From Treponema sp. OMZ 790 (GTDB lineage Bacteria > Spirochaetota > Spirochaetia > Treponematales > Treponemataceae): a stretch of 64,000 bases of DNA. The position numbers and the translations under genes were made by a program. Below the pieces are notes generated by a model. That model was given only the letters and a program-made list of their open reading frames with translations. It ran no database searches and had not been told where the DNA came from. Positions 25,811 to 35,392 of this stretch are shown here, one piece after another. Each line of letters begins with the position of its first letter. Position 1 is the first letter of the stretch. The DNA lies in assembly GCF_024181285.1 (NCBI RefSeq), contig NZ_CP051201.1, positions 124,001-188,000 on the forward strand, read 5' to 3'.

Positions 25811-25830
25811 ATTTCAATTTGCATTGAAAT
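25811..25830 (-). promoter_or_regulatory. Perfect 8-bp dyad, candidate operator of the importer
   Basis: ATTTCAAT and ATTGAAAT are separated by TTGC. The dyad lies at the -10 side of a likely minus-strand promoter (TTGACA read on the minus strand at 25858-25853; the -10 is weak and its exact position unclear). It is about 75 bases upstream of the importer binding-protein start, a place where a repressor would act. The regulator is unknown. Confidence 0.45.
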
Positions 25831-25911
25831 AAATTAAATGGACTCTGTTTTTTGTCAAGATTTTTTTATATAATATTCAAAATCGAATAATTTGTCTATA
25901 GCACTGCTTTT

Positions 25912-28900
25912 TTATAATGTTGATTCTTCATAAGATTCCAAGTCCGCTTCCATATCAAGAAATATGCTTTTAAGTTTTTCAAGGCTCTCAGGTTTTGCCT
26001 CCCACATCTTACGCTGATTTGCTTCAAGTAAACGCTCGCTTATTTGGTAGGCTGCATTTTTATTGACTGATTTTATCCAGTTTAATGTTTTTTCATCAAA
26101 GAGAAAAGTTTTTACAAAATCTTCATACATCCAGTCTTCTATATTATCCGCCGAAGCATCCCAGCCGAAAATATTGTCCATAACCTTGGATATTTCCTGA
26201 GCTCCCTTATAACCGTGTTCTTTTAAACCCTCAAGCCATTTCGGATTAAGAATTCTGGAGCGTATAACACGGGAAGTCTCTTGGTCTAAGGTCATGGTTT
26301 CAGGGATTTCCATATTTGCAGTGTTTCCTACTGAAATATATGGCTTTTTACCGGATTTGGCAGTAACGGCAGCTATCAAACCTCCATGGTAGTTATAAAA
26401 ATCATCACAGTCCAAGAGATCTATTTCGCGGCTTACTTCGTTTTTGATAGCCATATCGGTTTTGCTTAAAAGACTTTCAAAAACTTTTGTATCTTTTTCG
26501 CCATGAAATTTCTTTGAATATGCATGACTGCTCCATGTTATATAGGCCGCAGCGAGATCTTCAAATGTTTGCCATTTTTTTGACTCTATTAAATTTGCGA
26601 TGCCTGCTCCATAAGTTCCTGAAGGAGCACTAAAAACCCTCACCGATGCCCTATCTCTTGCCTTGTCTGCAGGTATTCCTTCATCTATAAATTTTTTAAT
26701 TGTTTCTTGAATATTTTTTTTAATCGGATTCATTTCGTTGTCTTCATTTAAAAAGGCTACAGCATTTACTGCCTCATCCATTAAAAAAATTAAATTTGGA
26801 AAGGAGTCTCTAAAAAGGCCTGAAATGCGCATTGTAACATCGATACGCGGTCTCCCCAATTCTTCGAGAGGAATTGCTTCTACTCCGCATACAGTTTGTG
26901 TATTTTTTATGTAGATAGGCCGGACTCCCATTAGAAAAAATATTTCACCTATGTCCTCTCCATAGGTTTTCATTGTATTTGTTGAGTATACAATTATAGT
27001 TATATTTTTAGGGTAGGCCTTATGTTCTTTATAATATGCTTTTAATTGAATATCGGCTAATTTTTTTCCTGTTTCGTATGCAGTTTTGCTCGGAATTTCT
27101 TCGGGGTTGATTGAATAAAAATTTCTTCCTGTGGGAAGAAGCTTGATGTTCCCTCGGCTTGGGTTTCCTCCAAGACTTGGCAAAATAAACTCTCCGTTTA
27201 AACCTTTAAGAAGGAATATTTTTTCATTTTCAGTTTTTATGAGGCGGGGATAAACCTCGTTGCAGATAAATTTAAGTGTTTTCTTTAATTCGTAATTGCC
27301 GGATTTATTATTTTTAAAAAAAGGTAATCTATCGATGCATGATTCGTTAAATTCTACTTCACTTAATTCTTTGATTAGTTGTTCTGCAATTCTATTTGCT
27401 TCTTCTAAGATTTTATATTCATTAAAATTATTTTTTTCGGCATCGATTAGATTTTTTCTGATCTCCTTAGGCTCATGCCCTAGAGAAATTATAATTGCAT
27501 CCTCTAAGCCCTCCGTATCTTCTTGGCCAATTACAGACAGCCCCCTTGCTAATTGCAAGAGGCGTTTTTTTTCGGGTATCTCCCCGTATATGTGAAGGCC
27601 ATCCCTTACTACAGAATTTTTTATTTTGTGAATCCAGTTATGAATTAAAATAAGACTTTGTTCAGGATTTTTGATTGCATCCTCATATTCAATCTTTAAA
27701 TCTTTTAAAATAGAATGTTCATTTGCAAGTTTGAAAATATTTTTAATTATAATATTTTGTTGTGAGGGTGCAGATTGTTTGATATGTTCATATTTTTCTA
27801 AGGCTTCTTCTATTTCTTGAAGGTAATCATAGGTATCCGAATCGGTAAAACTTGGAATCAAGTGACTTAATATTGCAGCATGGGACCGCCTTCTTGCCTG
27901 CATTCCTTCTCCTAAGATGCCTAGATGATAAATATAAAAATGCGGAATGGAATAGATATTTATGTCGGGATAGCTTTCCTTTGATAGAGCAATCTCTTTT
28001 CCCGGAAGCCATTCCAAGGTGCCGTGTGTTCCCACATGGATAACGGCATCAGCTTTAAAAATTTTGTCAACCCATTTGTAAAAGGCTAAGTATGAATGAG
28101 GAGGCGGATTATGAGTGTCATGATAGGTTTCTACGATTGCGTCCTCCGGACTTCGAGCAGGTTGAAGACCGATATAAATATTTCCGTTTATGATTCCCGG
28201 AATCACAATCTGCTCATCCATAAGCATTGATAGGCCGGGGGGATTGCCCCATTTTTGTTTTAAATCACTGCGGTTGAATTCGGGAAGATTATTATACCAA
28301 GTCTCATATGTTTCAGAACTCACTGCATCAGCTTTAAATTTCCAAATTGTTTTAGGTGAAGCCCATTTCCATTCATTTGTTCCCCTGCGGATTAACTCAT
28401 CTATTATTTCCTGCCCGCTCTTAAAATTAAAATCCAAGCTATAGTTTTCTTCTTTTAAGAACTCAAGTATGTTCCATAAAGAATTCGGCGTATCCAATCC
28501 GTGGGCTGAACCTATCAGGTCGTTTCGCGGAGGGTAGTTGTGCAAAATAATAGCAATCCGTCTGTCTTGGGGCTTTTTATTTTTTAATTGGGCAAATCGG
28601 CATACAAGTTCACATAGTGTTTTTACTCTTTCTGCTATAGGTACAAAAACTCGCCCTGTAATTCCGTCTTTTTCTATTTCTTCGGAAGCAGCTATGGGAA
28701 TGGTAATAATTTGTCCGTCAATTTCAGGCTGGTATATGTTTAATGATACAGAGGCTATGTCCAAGCCGGAAGGAGAGTTTTCAAATTCTTCTTTTGAAAG
28801 ATAGCTTGTGATGGCTTGAAATACCGGAATATTAAAATTTTCAAAACAAGAATGAATAAAATTTTTAAATTCATTTTGGTAATAAGAAGATATGGTATAT

Positions 28901-29655
28901 CCTGTTGTTAAAATTACTGCATCTATAATTAATTTGCCGTTAAAGTAAAAATATTTTTCCATGGCTTGTATAATGCCGTCATTATCTTGGGGGCCGAGTC
29001 TTCCTATAATGCATATAGCTTCGGCTCCTTGATTTTTTAACTCTTCAATAATTGCATCTACATGTCTCATGTTTTGATTAAGTAAAAAAGGATAGTGTGC
29101 AACAACACCTATAATGTTTTTTTTGGAATTGGAAATATCGGATAATAATTTTTGCTCTTCATCTTCATCAAGTTGTTTTCCGCCTTTGTAGATACCGATA
29201 GCCTTTCTTTGTTTCGGCGGTTGTAAAATATAATTTGTTCCTGCCGTAATATTTGAAAATAATTTTACAAATTCGATAATTTGATCAATGCCGCCTGCTT
29301 TAAAGTAATTTTTCAATCTTATATATTCTTCAGGCGTAAGAGAACTGTGCAGCATAATTGAGCTTATTTCTTCAGGAATTGAGCAATCAAAGAAAATTTT
29401 TTTGCCATTTATAATTCCGATTACTGTTTCGAGATTTTGTAAATGTGCAGATGAACCGTGAAAATGCATAATTACCGCATCCGATTCTTTCAATTTATTG
29501 CACATTTTTTGAAATGCTTGTTTATTCGAGTTTACTTTCATAACATCAAAGCAAAAAATATTTAAATTTATCTTCTCAGAATTTTTTACTTGTTTTACGG
29601 CTGATTGGAATTCAAAAGCTCTGGAGTCCCCATAAAAAATTCCTGTTAAATTCAT
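25912..29655 (-). CDS. CobN/ChlH-type large chelatase subunit
   Basis: The 1247-residue protein is the porphyrin-binding subunit of a class I (ATP-dependent) chelatase. The family stretch HVGTHGTLEWLPGKEIALS lies near residue 540, and other conserved blocks include GSAHGLDTPNSLWN, PSLGGNPSRGN (about 830), and TYGAGIANLIES. CobN proteins insert cobalt into hydrogenobyrinate diamide; related proteins in heme-uptake loci of anaerobes have been proposed to remove iron. The start overlaps the ChlD-like stop by four bases. No cobalamin-synthesis gene is seen nearby; an importer follows. The reaction here, metal insertion or removal, is therefore open. Confidence 0.9.
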   Translation of the reverse strand: MNLTGIFYGDSRAFEFQSAVKQVKNSEKINLNIFCFDVMKVNSNKQAFQKMCNKLKESDAVIMHFHGSSAHLQNLETVIGIINGKKIFFDCSIPEEISSIMLHSSLTPEEYIRLKNYFKAGGIDQIIEFVKLFSNITAGTNYILQPPKQRKAIGIYKGGKQLDEDEEQKLLSDISNSKKNIIGVVAHYPFLLNQNMRHVDAIIEELKNQGAEAICIIGRLGPQDNDGIIQAMEKYFYFNGKLIIDAVILTTGYTISSYYQNEFKNFIHSCFENFNIPVFQAITSYLSKEEFENSPSGLDIASVSLNIYQPEIDGQIITIPIAASEEIEKDGITGRVFVPIAERVKTLCELVCRFAQLKNKKPQDRRIAIILHNYPPRNDLIGSAHGLDTPNSLWNILEFLKEENYSLDFNFKSGQEIIDELIRRGTNEWKWASPKTIWKFKADAVSSETYETWYNNLPEFNRSDLKQKWGNPPGLSMLMDEQIVIPGIINGNIYIGLQPARSPEDAIVETYHDTHNPPPHSYLAFYKWVDKIFKADAVIHVGTHGTLEWLPGKEIALSKESYPDINIYSIPHFYIYHLGILGEGMQARRRSHAAILSHLIPSFTDSDTYDYLQEIEEALEKYEHIKQSAPSQQNIIIKNIFKLANEHSILKDLKIEYEDAIKNPEQSLILIHNWIHKIKNSVVRDGLHIYGEIPEKKRLLQLARGLSVIGQEDTEGLEDAIIISLGHEPKEIRKNLIDAEKNNFNEYKILEEANRIAEQLIKELSEVEFNESCIDRLPFFKNNKSGNYELKKTLKFICNEVYPRLIKTENEKIFLLKGLNGEFILPSLGGNPSRGNIKLLPTGRNFYSINPEEIPSKTAYETGKKLADIQLKAYYKEHKAYPKNITIIVYSTNTMKTYGEDIGEIFFLMGVRPIYIKNTQTVCGVEAIPLEELGRPRIDVTMRISGLFRDSFPNLIFLMDEAVNAVAFLNEDNEMNPIKKNIQETIKKFIDEGIPADKARDRASVRVFSAPSGTYGAGIANLIESKKWQTFEDLAAAYITWSSHAYSKKFHGEKDTKVFESLLSKTDMAIKNEVSREIDLLDCDDFYNYHGGLIAAVTAKSGKKPYISVGNTANMEIPETMTLDQETSRVIRSRILNPKWLEGLKEHGYKGAQEISKVMDNIFGWDASADNIEDWMYEDFVKTFLFDEKTLNWIKSVNKNAAYQISERLLEANQRKMWEAKPESLEKLKSIFLDMEADLESYEESTL

Positions 29656-31583
29656 CGTTTGTCCTCCATAATATCAATACGGGATAGGGAGTATTCCGTG
29701 TTTTGATGTACAATCGCAGTTATGATTTCAGGTTTTAAATTTTCTATTTGGTAGTATTTTGCATTTAAATTTTTTGCAATCTCTTCGGCAATAGCCAATT
29801 TTACAAAACCTGATTCGGTATCTATCACAACAGAGTGAATATTTTCATATTTTATTTTTTTAGAAATAAAAAGAGCATCCTTAATTGGCTCATCAAAAAA
29901 AACGGATCCGTGATTAGCCCTTCCGTCTGTAATTAAAAAGAGCAGTGGAATCATATCTTTATTTTTTAGTCTGTGTATTTTAAAATACTCCAAAGCTTTG
30001 TTTAGGCCTATGGATAAGGGTGTTTTGCCTATTGTCGGGATGAGCTGCAATTCTCTTTTTGCAAGCAATACACTTCTTGTAAAGGGTAATGCTATTTCAG
30101 CCCCTATTCCTGCAAAGGTTATCATGGAAACTTCATCATGTTTTTGGTAAGAATCCATTAATAAAGATAAGATGGCATTTTTTGTTTCTTTCATCCTTTT
30201 CATAGCCCCCATAGAGCCGCTTGCATCTACCAAGAAAATAATAGAAGTTCCTATACGGGTCTTTCTTCTCTTGAATTTATAATCATCTTTGTTTATTTTA
30301 ATAATACCTTCTTTAGGTTTTATTTGATGAGAAGCTGCTGATTTTATTGTGGGTATAAGAGCGAGGTTATGAAGATTGTGATTTGATCTTGTGTAACCGA
30401 AGGATTTTCCTCTTAATTCATTAGTACGTGTCTTATTTCTTTTACCTAAACCTTTTCTAAAAGCATTATCTTCATTAAGATTTAAAAGATTTTTAATTTT
30501 AAAAATTTTATCTGCAAGCTCCGTATTTGGATTTTTAGGTTTCATTGTATTTTGATTGTTGGCAGTATTATCTTTATCTATATCGTAATCGTTTTTATTA
30601 TTTGAAATTTCAGATTCGGAATCAATGTTTATATTATCTCTCCGTTCTGATTGTGCTTTAGATTTATTTTTATCTGAATGTTTTTTATCATTATTGTCTT
30701 TGTTTTGTTTTATTTGATTCTTATTTTGTTTTTCAGATATGGTGTTCTTTCTATGTTTAAGAACCAGTTCAGCTGCTTCTTGTAAGTTTGTATCTGTAAT
30801 ATATTGGTTGCTGTCTATGGCTGCCAGAGCTTGTGCGGTATGTATAAGATATATACTCGCTCTATAACCTAAGCAGTTTGCTTCTTTACTAAGAGCTTCA
30901 GCTCTTGTAATTATAGAATCTGAAACTTTTATATTCTTTAACCGTTTTTTTGCTGACAGGATTTTATTCGATAAAATTTTATCTTCTTTTTTTAACTCTT
31001 CAATTAAAATTTTATTTTCTTTATCAAGGCTTAAATTTTTTTTTAATATTTTCAGTCTTTCTTCTTTATTTAGATTTGAATCTGTTTCTGCATAAATTGA
31101 AAATTTATCGGTAATCGAGTTATTTAAAAATCCTTCTTCAGGATTCATTGTTCCTATGAGTTTAGACCTTATTATTTTTTTATCGGAATATCCGTCACGT
31201 TCTATTTGTAGAAAGCCTGTTTCTATTGCATCCAATATTGTATTAACATATTCATTCGGAAAAAGATTTATCTCATCGATGTATAAAATTTTATTTTCGG
31301 CTTCAGCTAAAATTCCTTGTTGAAATTCGATTTTACCTGACTCAAGAGTTTTTTTTATATCCAAGCCTCCGAATAAATTATCTTCCGTAATATTTAGGGG
31401 AAGATTAACTATGTCCATATCAGAGATATTTTTTATACTTCGTGCAGCCATAGTTTTCCCCGTGCCCTTTCCTCCGGCTATAAGCAAGCTGTTTATTTTA
31501 TCGCTGACAGAAAGAACAAGGAGGGCTCTTACTAATTTTGTTTGACCTACGAGGATGCTAAAAGGATAATCAAAGCTTTTCAT
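29652..31583 (-). CDS. ChlD-like chelatase subunit (AAA+ and von Willebrand factor A domains)
   Basis: The 643-residue protein has an N-terminal AAA+ domain ([14 protein letters not shown] near residue 36; [10 protein letters not shown] near residue 95), a low-complexity Lys/Asn/Asp-rich linker (about residues 290-350) and a C-terminal von Willebrand A domain with the metal-ion site DASGSMG (about 452). It should work with the ChlI-like protein upstream as the motor of the chelatase. The stop overlaps the CobN-like start, and its start overlaps the ChlI-like stop by 14 bases. The linker is very polar and short-repeat-like and may differ among strains. Confidence 0.88.
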   Translation of the reverse strand: MKSFDYPFSILVGQTKLVRALLVLSVSDKINSLLIAGGKGTGKTMAARSIKNISDMDIVNLPLNITEDNLFGGLDIKKTLESGKIEFQQGILAEAENKILYIDEINLFPNEYVNTILDAIETGFLQIERDGYSDKKIIRSKLIGTMNPEEGFLNNSITDKFSIYAETDSNLNKEERLKILKKNLSLDKENKILIEELKKEDKILSNKILSAKKRLKNIKVSDSIITRAEALSKEANCLGYRASIYLIHTAQALAAIDSNQYITDTNLQEAAELVLKHRKNTISEKQNKNQIKQNKDNNDKKHSDKNKSKAQSERRDNINIDSESEISNNKNDYDIDKDNTANNQNTMKPKNPNTELADKIFKIKNLLNLNEDNAFRKGLGKRNKTRTNELRGKSFGYTRSNHNLHNLALIPTIKSAASHQIKPKEGIIKINKDDYKFKRRKTRIGTSIIFLVDASGSMGAMKRMKETKNAILSLLMDSYQKHDEVSMITFAGIGAEIALPFTRSVLLAKRELQLIPTIGKTPLSIGLNKALEYFKIHRLKNKDMIPLLFLITDGRANHGSVFFDEPIKDALFISKKIKYENIHSVVIDTESGFVKLAIAEEIAKNLNAKYYQIENLKPEIITAIVHQNTEYSLSRIDIMEDKR

Positions 31584-32499
31584 TTAAGATGTTCTCAATA
31601 TCCGATCGGTTTAAGGGGGTTATTTCTTCAAAAGGTTTTTTCCTAAGCCGATGAGAATAGACCATTTGGGCGAGGCGGATTATATCGTCCTTTGTAACCT
31701 CATCTTTTTCTTGAAAAGCTGCATAGGCCTTTGCTGCTCTAACTAAGGTTAAGTCGCCTCTGTGGCCGTCTACATTTAAACTTGTTGAAAGGCTTACGAC
31801 CAAGTCCAGAATTTCATCCTCTGTCTTAATATGAGGAAAGCGTTTTTGAGCTTCTTTTATTTTTGATACTAAATTTTTTTCTTCATTATAAGAGCCGTTT
31901 ATAAATTCCTCAGGATTATTTTCAAAGACCAGTCTTTTTTTTATTATTTCTTTTCTTAAGAGTCCGTCCCTTTCGCTTTTTACATCGACCAATAAACCAA
32001 AGCGATCCAAAAGCTGAGGTCTTAGCTCTCCTTCTTCAGGATTCATGGTTCCGATTAGGATAAATTTGGATGAGTGACTGTATGAGATTCCGTCTCTTTC
32101 TATTGTGTTTACACCCATAGCGGCTGCATCCAATAAGAGGTCTACTATATAATCCTCCAATAAATTTATCTCGTCTGCATACAAAATATTTCCGTCAGCT
32201 TCGGCTAAGATTCCTTTTTGAAGAACTTTTTCTCCCGTTTTTAAAACCTTTTCAATATCTATTGAGCCTGCGACTCTGTCTTCAGTAGCATTTATAGGGA
32301 GTTCCACAACTTTTAAATTTTCTCCCTGTCTTTGCATCAGTTCTCCTATTCCACGTACAATTGTAGACTTACCCGTTCCCTTTTCTCCTCTTATAAGAAC
32401 ACCTGAAATTGAAGGACATATCAAATTTAAAATTATTGCAAGTTTTATATCTTCTTGTCCCTCAATTTGTACAAAGGGAAAAATCTTTTTTTCAGCCAT
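31570..32499 (-). CDS. ChlI-like chelatase ATPase subunit
   Basis: The 309-residue AAA+ ATPase has Walker [11 protein letters not shown] (about residues 39-48), [19 protein letters not shown], Walker [11 protein letters not shown] and the sensor [20 protein letters not shown], all close to magnesium chelatase subunit I. It should form the hexameric ring that powers the CobN-like subunit. It is the first gene of the minus-strand chelatase-importer set and has a promoter-overlapping dyad upstream. Confidence 0.92.
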   Translation of the reverse strand: MAEKKIFPFVQIEGQEDIKLAIILNLICPSISGVLIRGEKGTGKSTIVRGIGELMQRQGENLKVVELPINATEDRVAGSIDIEKVLKTGEKVLQKGILAEADGNILYADEINLLEDYIVDLLLDAAAMGVNTIERDGISYSHSSKFILIGTMNPEEGELRPQLLDRFGLLVDVKSERDGLLRKEIIKKRLVFENNPEEFINGSYNEEKNLVSKIKEAQKRFPHIKTEDEILDLVVSLSTSLNVDGHRGDLTLVRAAKAYAAFQEKDEVTKDDIIRLAQMVYSHRLRKKPFEEITPLNRSDIENILNEKL

Positions 32500-32530
32500 A
32501 AAATCTCCGTGATGTTTACTCTATGAATCT

Positions 32531-32566
32531 TAGCAGAATATTAGCATTACGCTAGGTGAAAGTCAA
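32531..32566 (-). promoter_or_regulatory. Promoter with overlapping imperfect dyad before the chelatase operon
   Basis: On the minus strand TTGACT (32566-32561) and TAATAT (32543-32538) are separated by 17 bases. The sequence TAGC…GCTA (32531-32554) is an imperfect 24-base dyad covering the -10. It could bind a metal- or heme-responsive repressor, but no named box is matched. Confidence 0.45.
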
Positions 32567-32633
32567 GAAGAGGGGGAAATTATCCTGTAGTCTCTTTTTG
32601 TAAAATGTGATAATATCCAAATAAGGATAAATA

Positions 32634-34139
32634 ATGGCTAAGAAAAATAACGCAAACATAGGTTTTGAAAAACAAATTTGGGAAGCGGCTTGTGTGCTTT
32701 GGGGATTTATTCCTGCCGCTGAGTATAGAAAGGTCATCATCGGTTTAATTTTTTTGCGCTATATTTCCAATGCTTTTGAAAAGAGGTATGCCGAGCTTGT
32801 TGCCGACGGCGATGGGTTTGAAGATGATCGGGATGCCTATGCCGAAAGGAATATCTTTTTTGTACCCGAAAAAGCCCGATGGAAAATTATTGCTGCTTCG
32901 GCCCACACTCCCGAAATAGGTTTGGTAATCGACAAGGCTATGCATTCTATTGAAGAAGAAAATAAAAGTCTTAAAAATGTGTTGCCTAAAAACTACGCGA
33001 GCCCCGATTTGGATAAAAGAGTTTTGGGCAATGTTGTAGATCTTTTTACCAACATGGATATGGAAGAAACGGAGGATAGCAAGGACCTTTTAGGAAGAAC
33101 CTATGAATATTGCATAGCCCAGTTTGCCGCCTATGAAGGGAAGAAGGGCGGAGAATTTTATACTCCTGCGAGCATCGTAAAAACGATAGTTGAAATTTTA
33201 AAGCCTTATTCAAACTGCCGGGTTTATGACCCCTGCTGCGGTTCGGGCGGAATGTTTGTTCAATCCGTAAAATTTTTAAAAGAACATTCAGGCAAGCGGT
33301 ACAGCATATCGGTATATGGGCAGGAAAGCAATGCCGACACATGGAAGATGGCCAAAATGAATATGGCTATTCGCGGAATAGGTGTAGACTTCGGCTCCTA
33401 TCATGCGGACACCTTTTTTAATGATCTTCATCCGGCTCTTAGAGCCGACTTTATTATGGCAAATCCTCCCTTTAATTTGTCAAACTGGGGACAGGAAAAA
33501 CTAAAGGATGATGTAAGATGGAAATATGGAATGCCGCCTGCCGGAAATGCAAACTATGCATGGATTCAACACATGATTTATCATCTTGCTCCTAGCGGAA
33601 AAATCGGCCTTGTTCTTGCAAACGGAGCCTTATCAACTCAAACGAGCGGGGAGGGAGAAATAAGAAAAAAAATTATAGAAGATGATCTTGTTGAAGGTAT
33701 CGTAGCTATGCCGACACAGCTTTTTTATAGCGTTACAATCCCCGTAACTCTTTGGTTTATTTCAAAAAATAAAAAACAAAAAGGAAAGACCTTATTTATT
33801 GATGCCCGAAAAATGGGTTATATGGTTGACAGAAACCACAGAGACTTTACCGATGAAGATATCCAAAAGCTCGGCAAGGTCTTTGAAGACTTTCAAAACG
33901 GAAAGGCGGAAGATGTTAAGGGTTTTTGTGCAGTTGCCTCAACTGAAGATATAGCAAAACAAGACTATATCTTAACTCCGGGGCGCTATGTCGGGGTAGA
34001 AGAACAAGAAGATGACGGTGAACCCTTTGACGATAAGATGAAGCGTCTTACCTCCGAATTATCCGAACTTTTTGCAAAATCTCATGAACTTGAAACCGAA
34101 ATCCGCAAAAACCTGGGAGCTATCGGCTATGAGATGTGA
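32634..34139 (+). CDS. hsdM: Type I restriction-modification DNA methyltransferase subunit
   Basis: The 501-residue adenine methyltransferase has the HsdM N-terminal helical domain (FEKQIWEAACVLWGFIPAAEYRKVI), the SAM-binding motif VYDPCCGSGGMF (about residues 199-210) and the catalytic NPPF in MANPPFNLSNWG (about 275-278). With HsdS it methylates the host sites, and with HsdR it forms the restriction complex. The hsdS start overlaps its stop by 11 bases, a normal HsdM-HsdS coupling. The reading frame is intact, so the methyltransferase should be made. Confidence 0.96.
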   Translation: MAKKNNANIGFEKQIWEAACVLWGFIPAAEYRKVIIGLIFLRYISNAFEKRYAELVADGDGFEDDRDAYAERNIFFVPEKARWKIIAASAHTPEIGLVIDKAMHSIEEENKSLKNVLPKNYASPDLDKRVLGNVVDLFTNMDMEETEDSKDLLGRTYEYCIAQFAAYEGKKGGEFYTPASIVKTIVEILKPYSNCRVYDPCCGSGGMFVQSVKFLKEHSGKRYSISVYGQESNADTWKMAKMNMAIRGIGVDFGSYHADTFFNDLHPALRADFIMANPPFNLSNWGQEKLKDDVRWKYGMPPAGNANYAWIQHMIYHLAPSGKIGLVLANGALSTQTSGEGEIRKKIIEDDLVEGIVAMPTQLFYSVTIPVTLWFISKNKKQKGKTLFIDARKMGYMVDRNHRDFTDEDIQKLGKVFEDFQNGKAEDVKGFCAVASTEDIAKQDYILTPGRYVGVEEQEDDGEPFDDKMKRLTSELSELFAKSHELETEIRKNLGAIGYEM

Positions 34140-34599
34140 TACATATACTTTAGAAGAATTAGCATCTATCAAGTATGGTAAAAATCAAAAAAAAATACTG
34201 TCAAAAAATGGCGATATTCCCATATATGGAACAGGGGGGCTAATGGGATATGGGGCAGAAGCTTTATATGATAAACCATCAGTGCTAATTGGTAGAAAAG
34301 GTTCAATTGAAAAAATACGGTATGTGGACCATCCTTTTTGGACTGTTGATACTTTATTTTATACTGAAATAAATACAAATTTAATTATTCCCCGTTTTTT
34401 ATATTATAAAATACTGCTACTGGATTTAAAAAAATATAATGAAGGAACTACAATTCCAAGTTTAAGAACTGAAACACTTAATAAATTACAATTTGATATT
34501 CCAAAATTGGAAGCACAAAAAAAGATTTTATCCATATTGGCTCCTATTGATAAAAAAATCAGAAATCTCAATAAGATAAATGATAATTTATCGGCTTAA
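34129..34599 (+). CDS. hsdS: HsdS half-protein (one target-recognition domain), expressed locus of shufflon
   Basis: HsdS gives the restriction complex its DNA sequence. This copy is in the normal position after hsdM but codes for only 156 residues: one target-recognition domain (IKYGKNQKKILSKNGDIPIYGTGG…GRKGSIE) plus the first helix, ending LNKINDNLSA and a stop. Complete HsdS proteins have two such halves. The stop comes right at the conserved INDNL point where the other two copies (35393, 38523) continue EQQAQAIF. The DNA there contains the core AAGATAAATGATAATTTA shared with the minus-strand copies, so the missing half is probably joined by inversion. Half-length HsdS can sometimes work as a dimer. 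Confidence 0.85.
   Translation: MRCDTYTLEELASIKYGKNQKKILSKNGDIPIYGTGGLMGYGAEALYDKPSVLIGRKGSIEKIRYVDHPFWTVDTLFYTEINTNLIIPRFLYYKILLLDLKKYNEGTTIPSLRTETLNKLQFDIPKLEAQKKILSILAPIDKKIRNLNKINDNLSA
34574..34599 (+). repeat. Shufflon repeat A (end of expressed hsdS half)
   Basis: This 26-base stretch recurs exactly at 37576-37601 in the same orientation. Its first 17 bases, AGATAAATGATAATTTA, are also found inverted at 39234-39250, and 15 of them at 35996-36010, in the minus-strand hsdS copies. It encodes INDNLSA and the stop. Confidence 0.75.
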
Positions 34600-34641
34600 A
34601 TAGCGGTTAAATTAAAACATTGGTTAAAAGAACTCAATATA

Positions 34642-34923
34642 CTATTGTAATTGTAAAACCAACTTTTTGCCTAATACATTAGCAGCCCTTGTTAGCGTAG
34701 CTAAGGTAACCGAATCATTTTTAGGATTAAGAAGTCTATCTAATGCGGCTCGTGATGTGTTCATTTTTTTTGCCATTTCTGTTTTGTTAATATTTTGAGC
34801 TTTCATTTCATTCAATAAATTATATGAAATTAATCTTTTTATAGCTTCATTTCTAACTTCAACCTCAATATTTTCTTCTTCAAGAAAATCTTCAAAAGAA
34901 CTTCCTATGTACTTCTCATTCAT
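34642..34923 (-). CDS. HigA-like antitoxin (XRE-type helix-turn-helix)
   Basis: The 93-residue protein has a C-terminal helix-turn-helix (NKTEMAKKMNTSRAALDRLLNPKNDSVTLATLTRAANVLGKKL) typical of HigA antitoxins that also repress their own operon. Its start overlaps the toxin gene end by eight bases, with the toxin gene first, the HigBA order. It lies between the expressed hsdS half and the silent full hsdS, inside the presumed invertible segment. Confidence 0.85.
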   Translation of the reverse strand: MNEKYIGSSFEDFLEEENIEVEVRNEAIKRLISYNLLNEMKAQNINKTEMAKKMNTSRAALDRLLNPKNDSVTLATLTRAANVLGKKLVLQLQ

Positions 34924-35275
34924 AATGCCTTCCTAATACTAAATTTCTTCTTTTTTTACTCAAATCTATATCCTCTTGCGGAGTTTTTTGAGTTTTCTTT
35001 ATAATTGCATGAAGCAATATCATGTTATCGTATTCTATCGTAAAAAATACTCTGCTAATTCTTTTATCTGAAATATTTGAACGTACTTCCCATAAATTGG
35101 AATCAAGCTTTCTTACAGCAGGATATCCAATAGGCCAAGACATTTCTATTGCCATTATGTCCGCTCCTATTGTTTTTCGATCAGCCGGTGCTAAATCTTT
35201 TAAAAAATCACGAACAGGTTCATTTCCTGCTTCGGTCTTAAAAAATTTGGCTACAACTATTTTATCCATTTTCAT
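34916..35275 (-). CDS. HigB-like toxin (phage Gp49-like / RelE fold)
   Basis: The protein of about 119 residues matches the Gp49-like HigB family: FKTEAGNEPVRDFLKDLAPADRKTIGADI, WPIGYPAVRKLDSNLWEVRSNISDKRISRVFF. Such toxins cut mRNA on the ribosome. The start is uncertain: ATG at 35275 or 35269, neither with a good ribosome-binding site; the frame extends to 35311. It is paired with the HigA-like gene. Confidence 0.85.
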   Translation of the reverse strand: MKMDKIVVAKFFKTEAGNEPVRDFLKDLAPADRKTIGADIMAIEMSWPIGYPAVRKLDSNLWEVRSNISDKRISRVFFTIEYDNMILLHAIIKKTQKTPQEDIDLSKKRRNLVLGRHYE

Positions 35276-35392
35276 TAAATATATTGTATCAAATTTGATA
35301 CTTTTTATCAAGCATACTAATGAATTATTATAAAAAAATAACTTTAAGAGACAATCAATTATTTTTTCTTAAATGGCTGTCGGTTATGCATC

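Noticed and set aside
34129..34599. hsdS as a decayed pseudogene
   Set aside because: The stop lies exactly at the shared recombination core and the other half exists inverted nearby, so a switched-off or half-length state explains it better.
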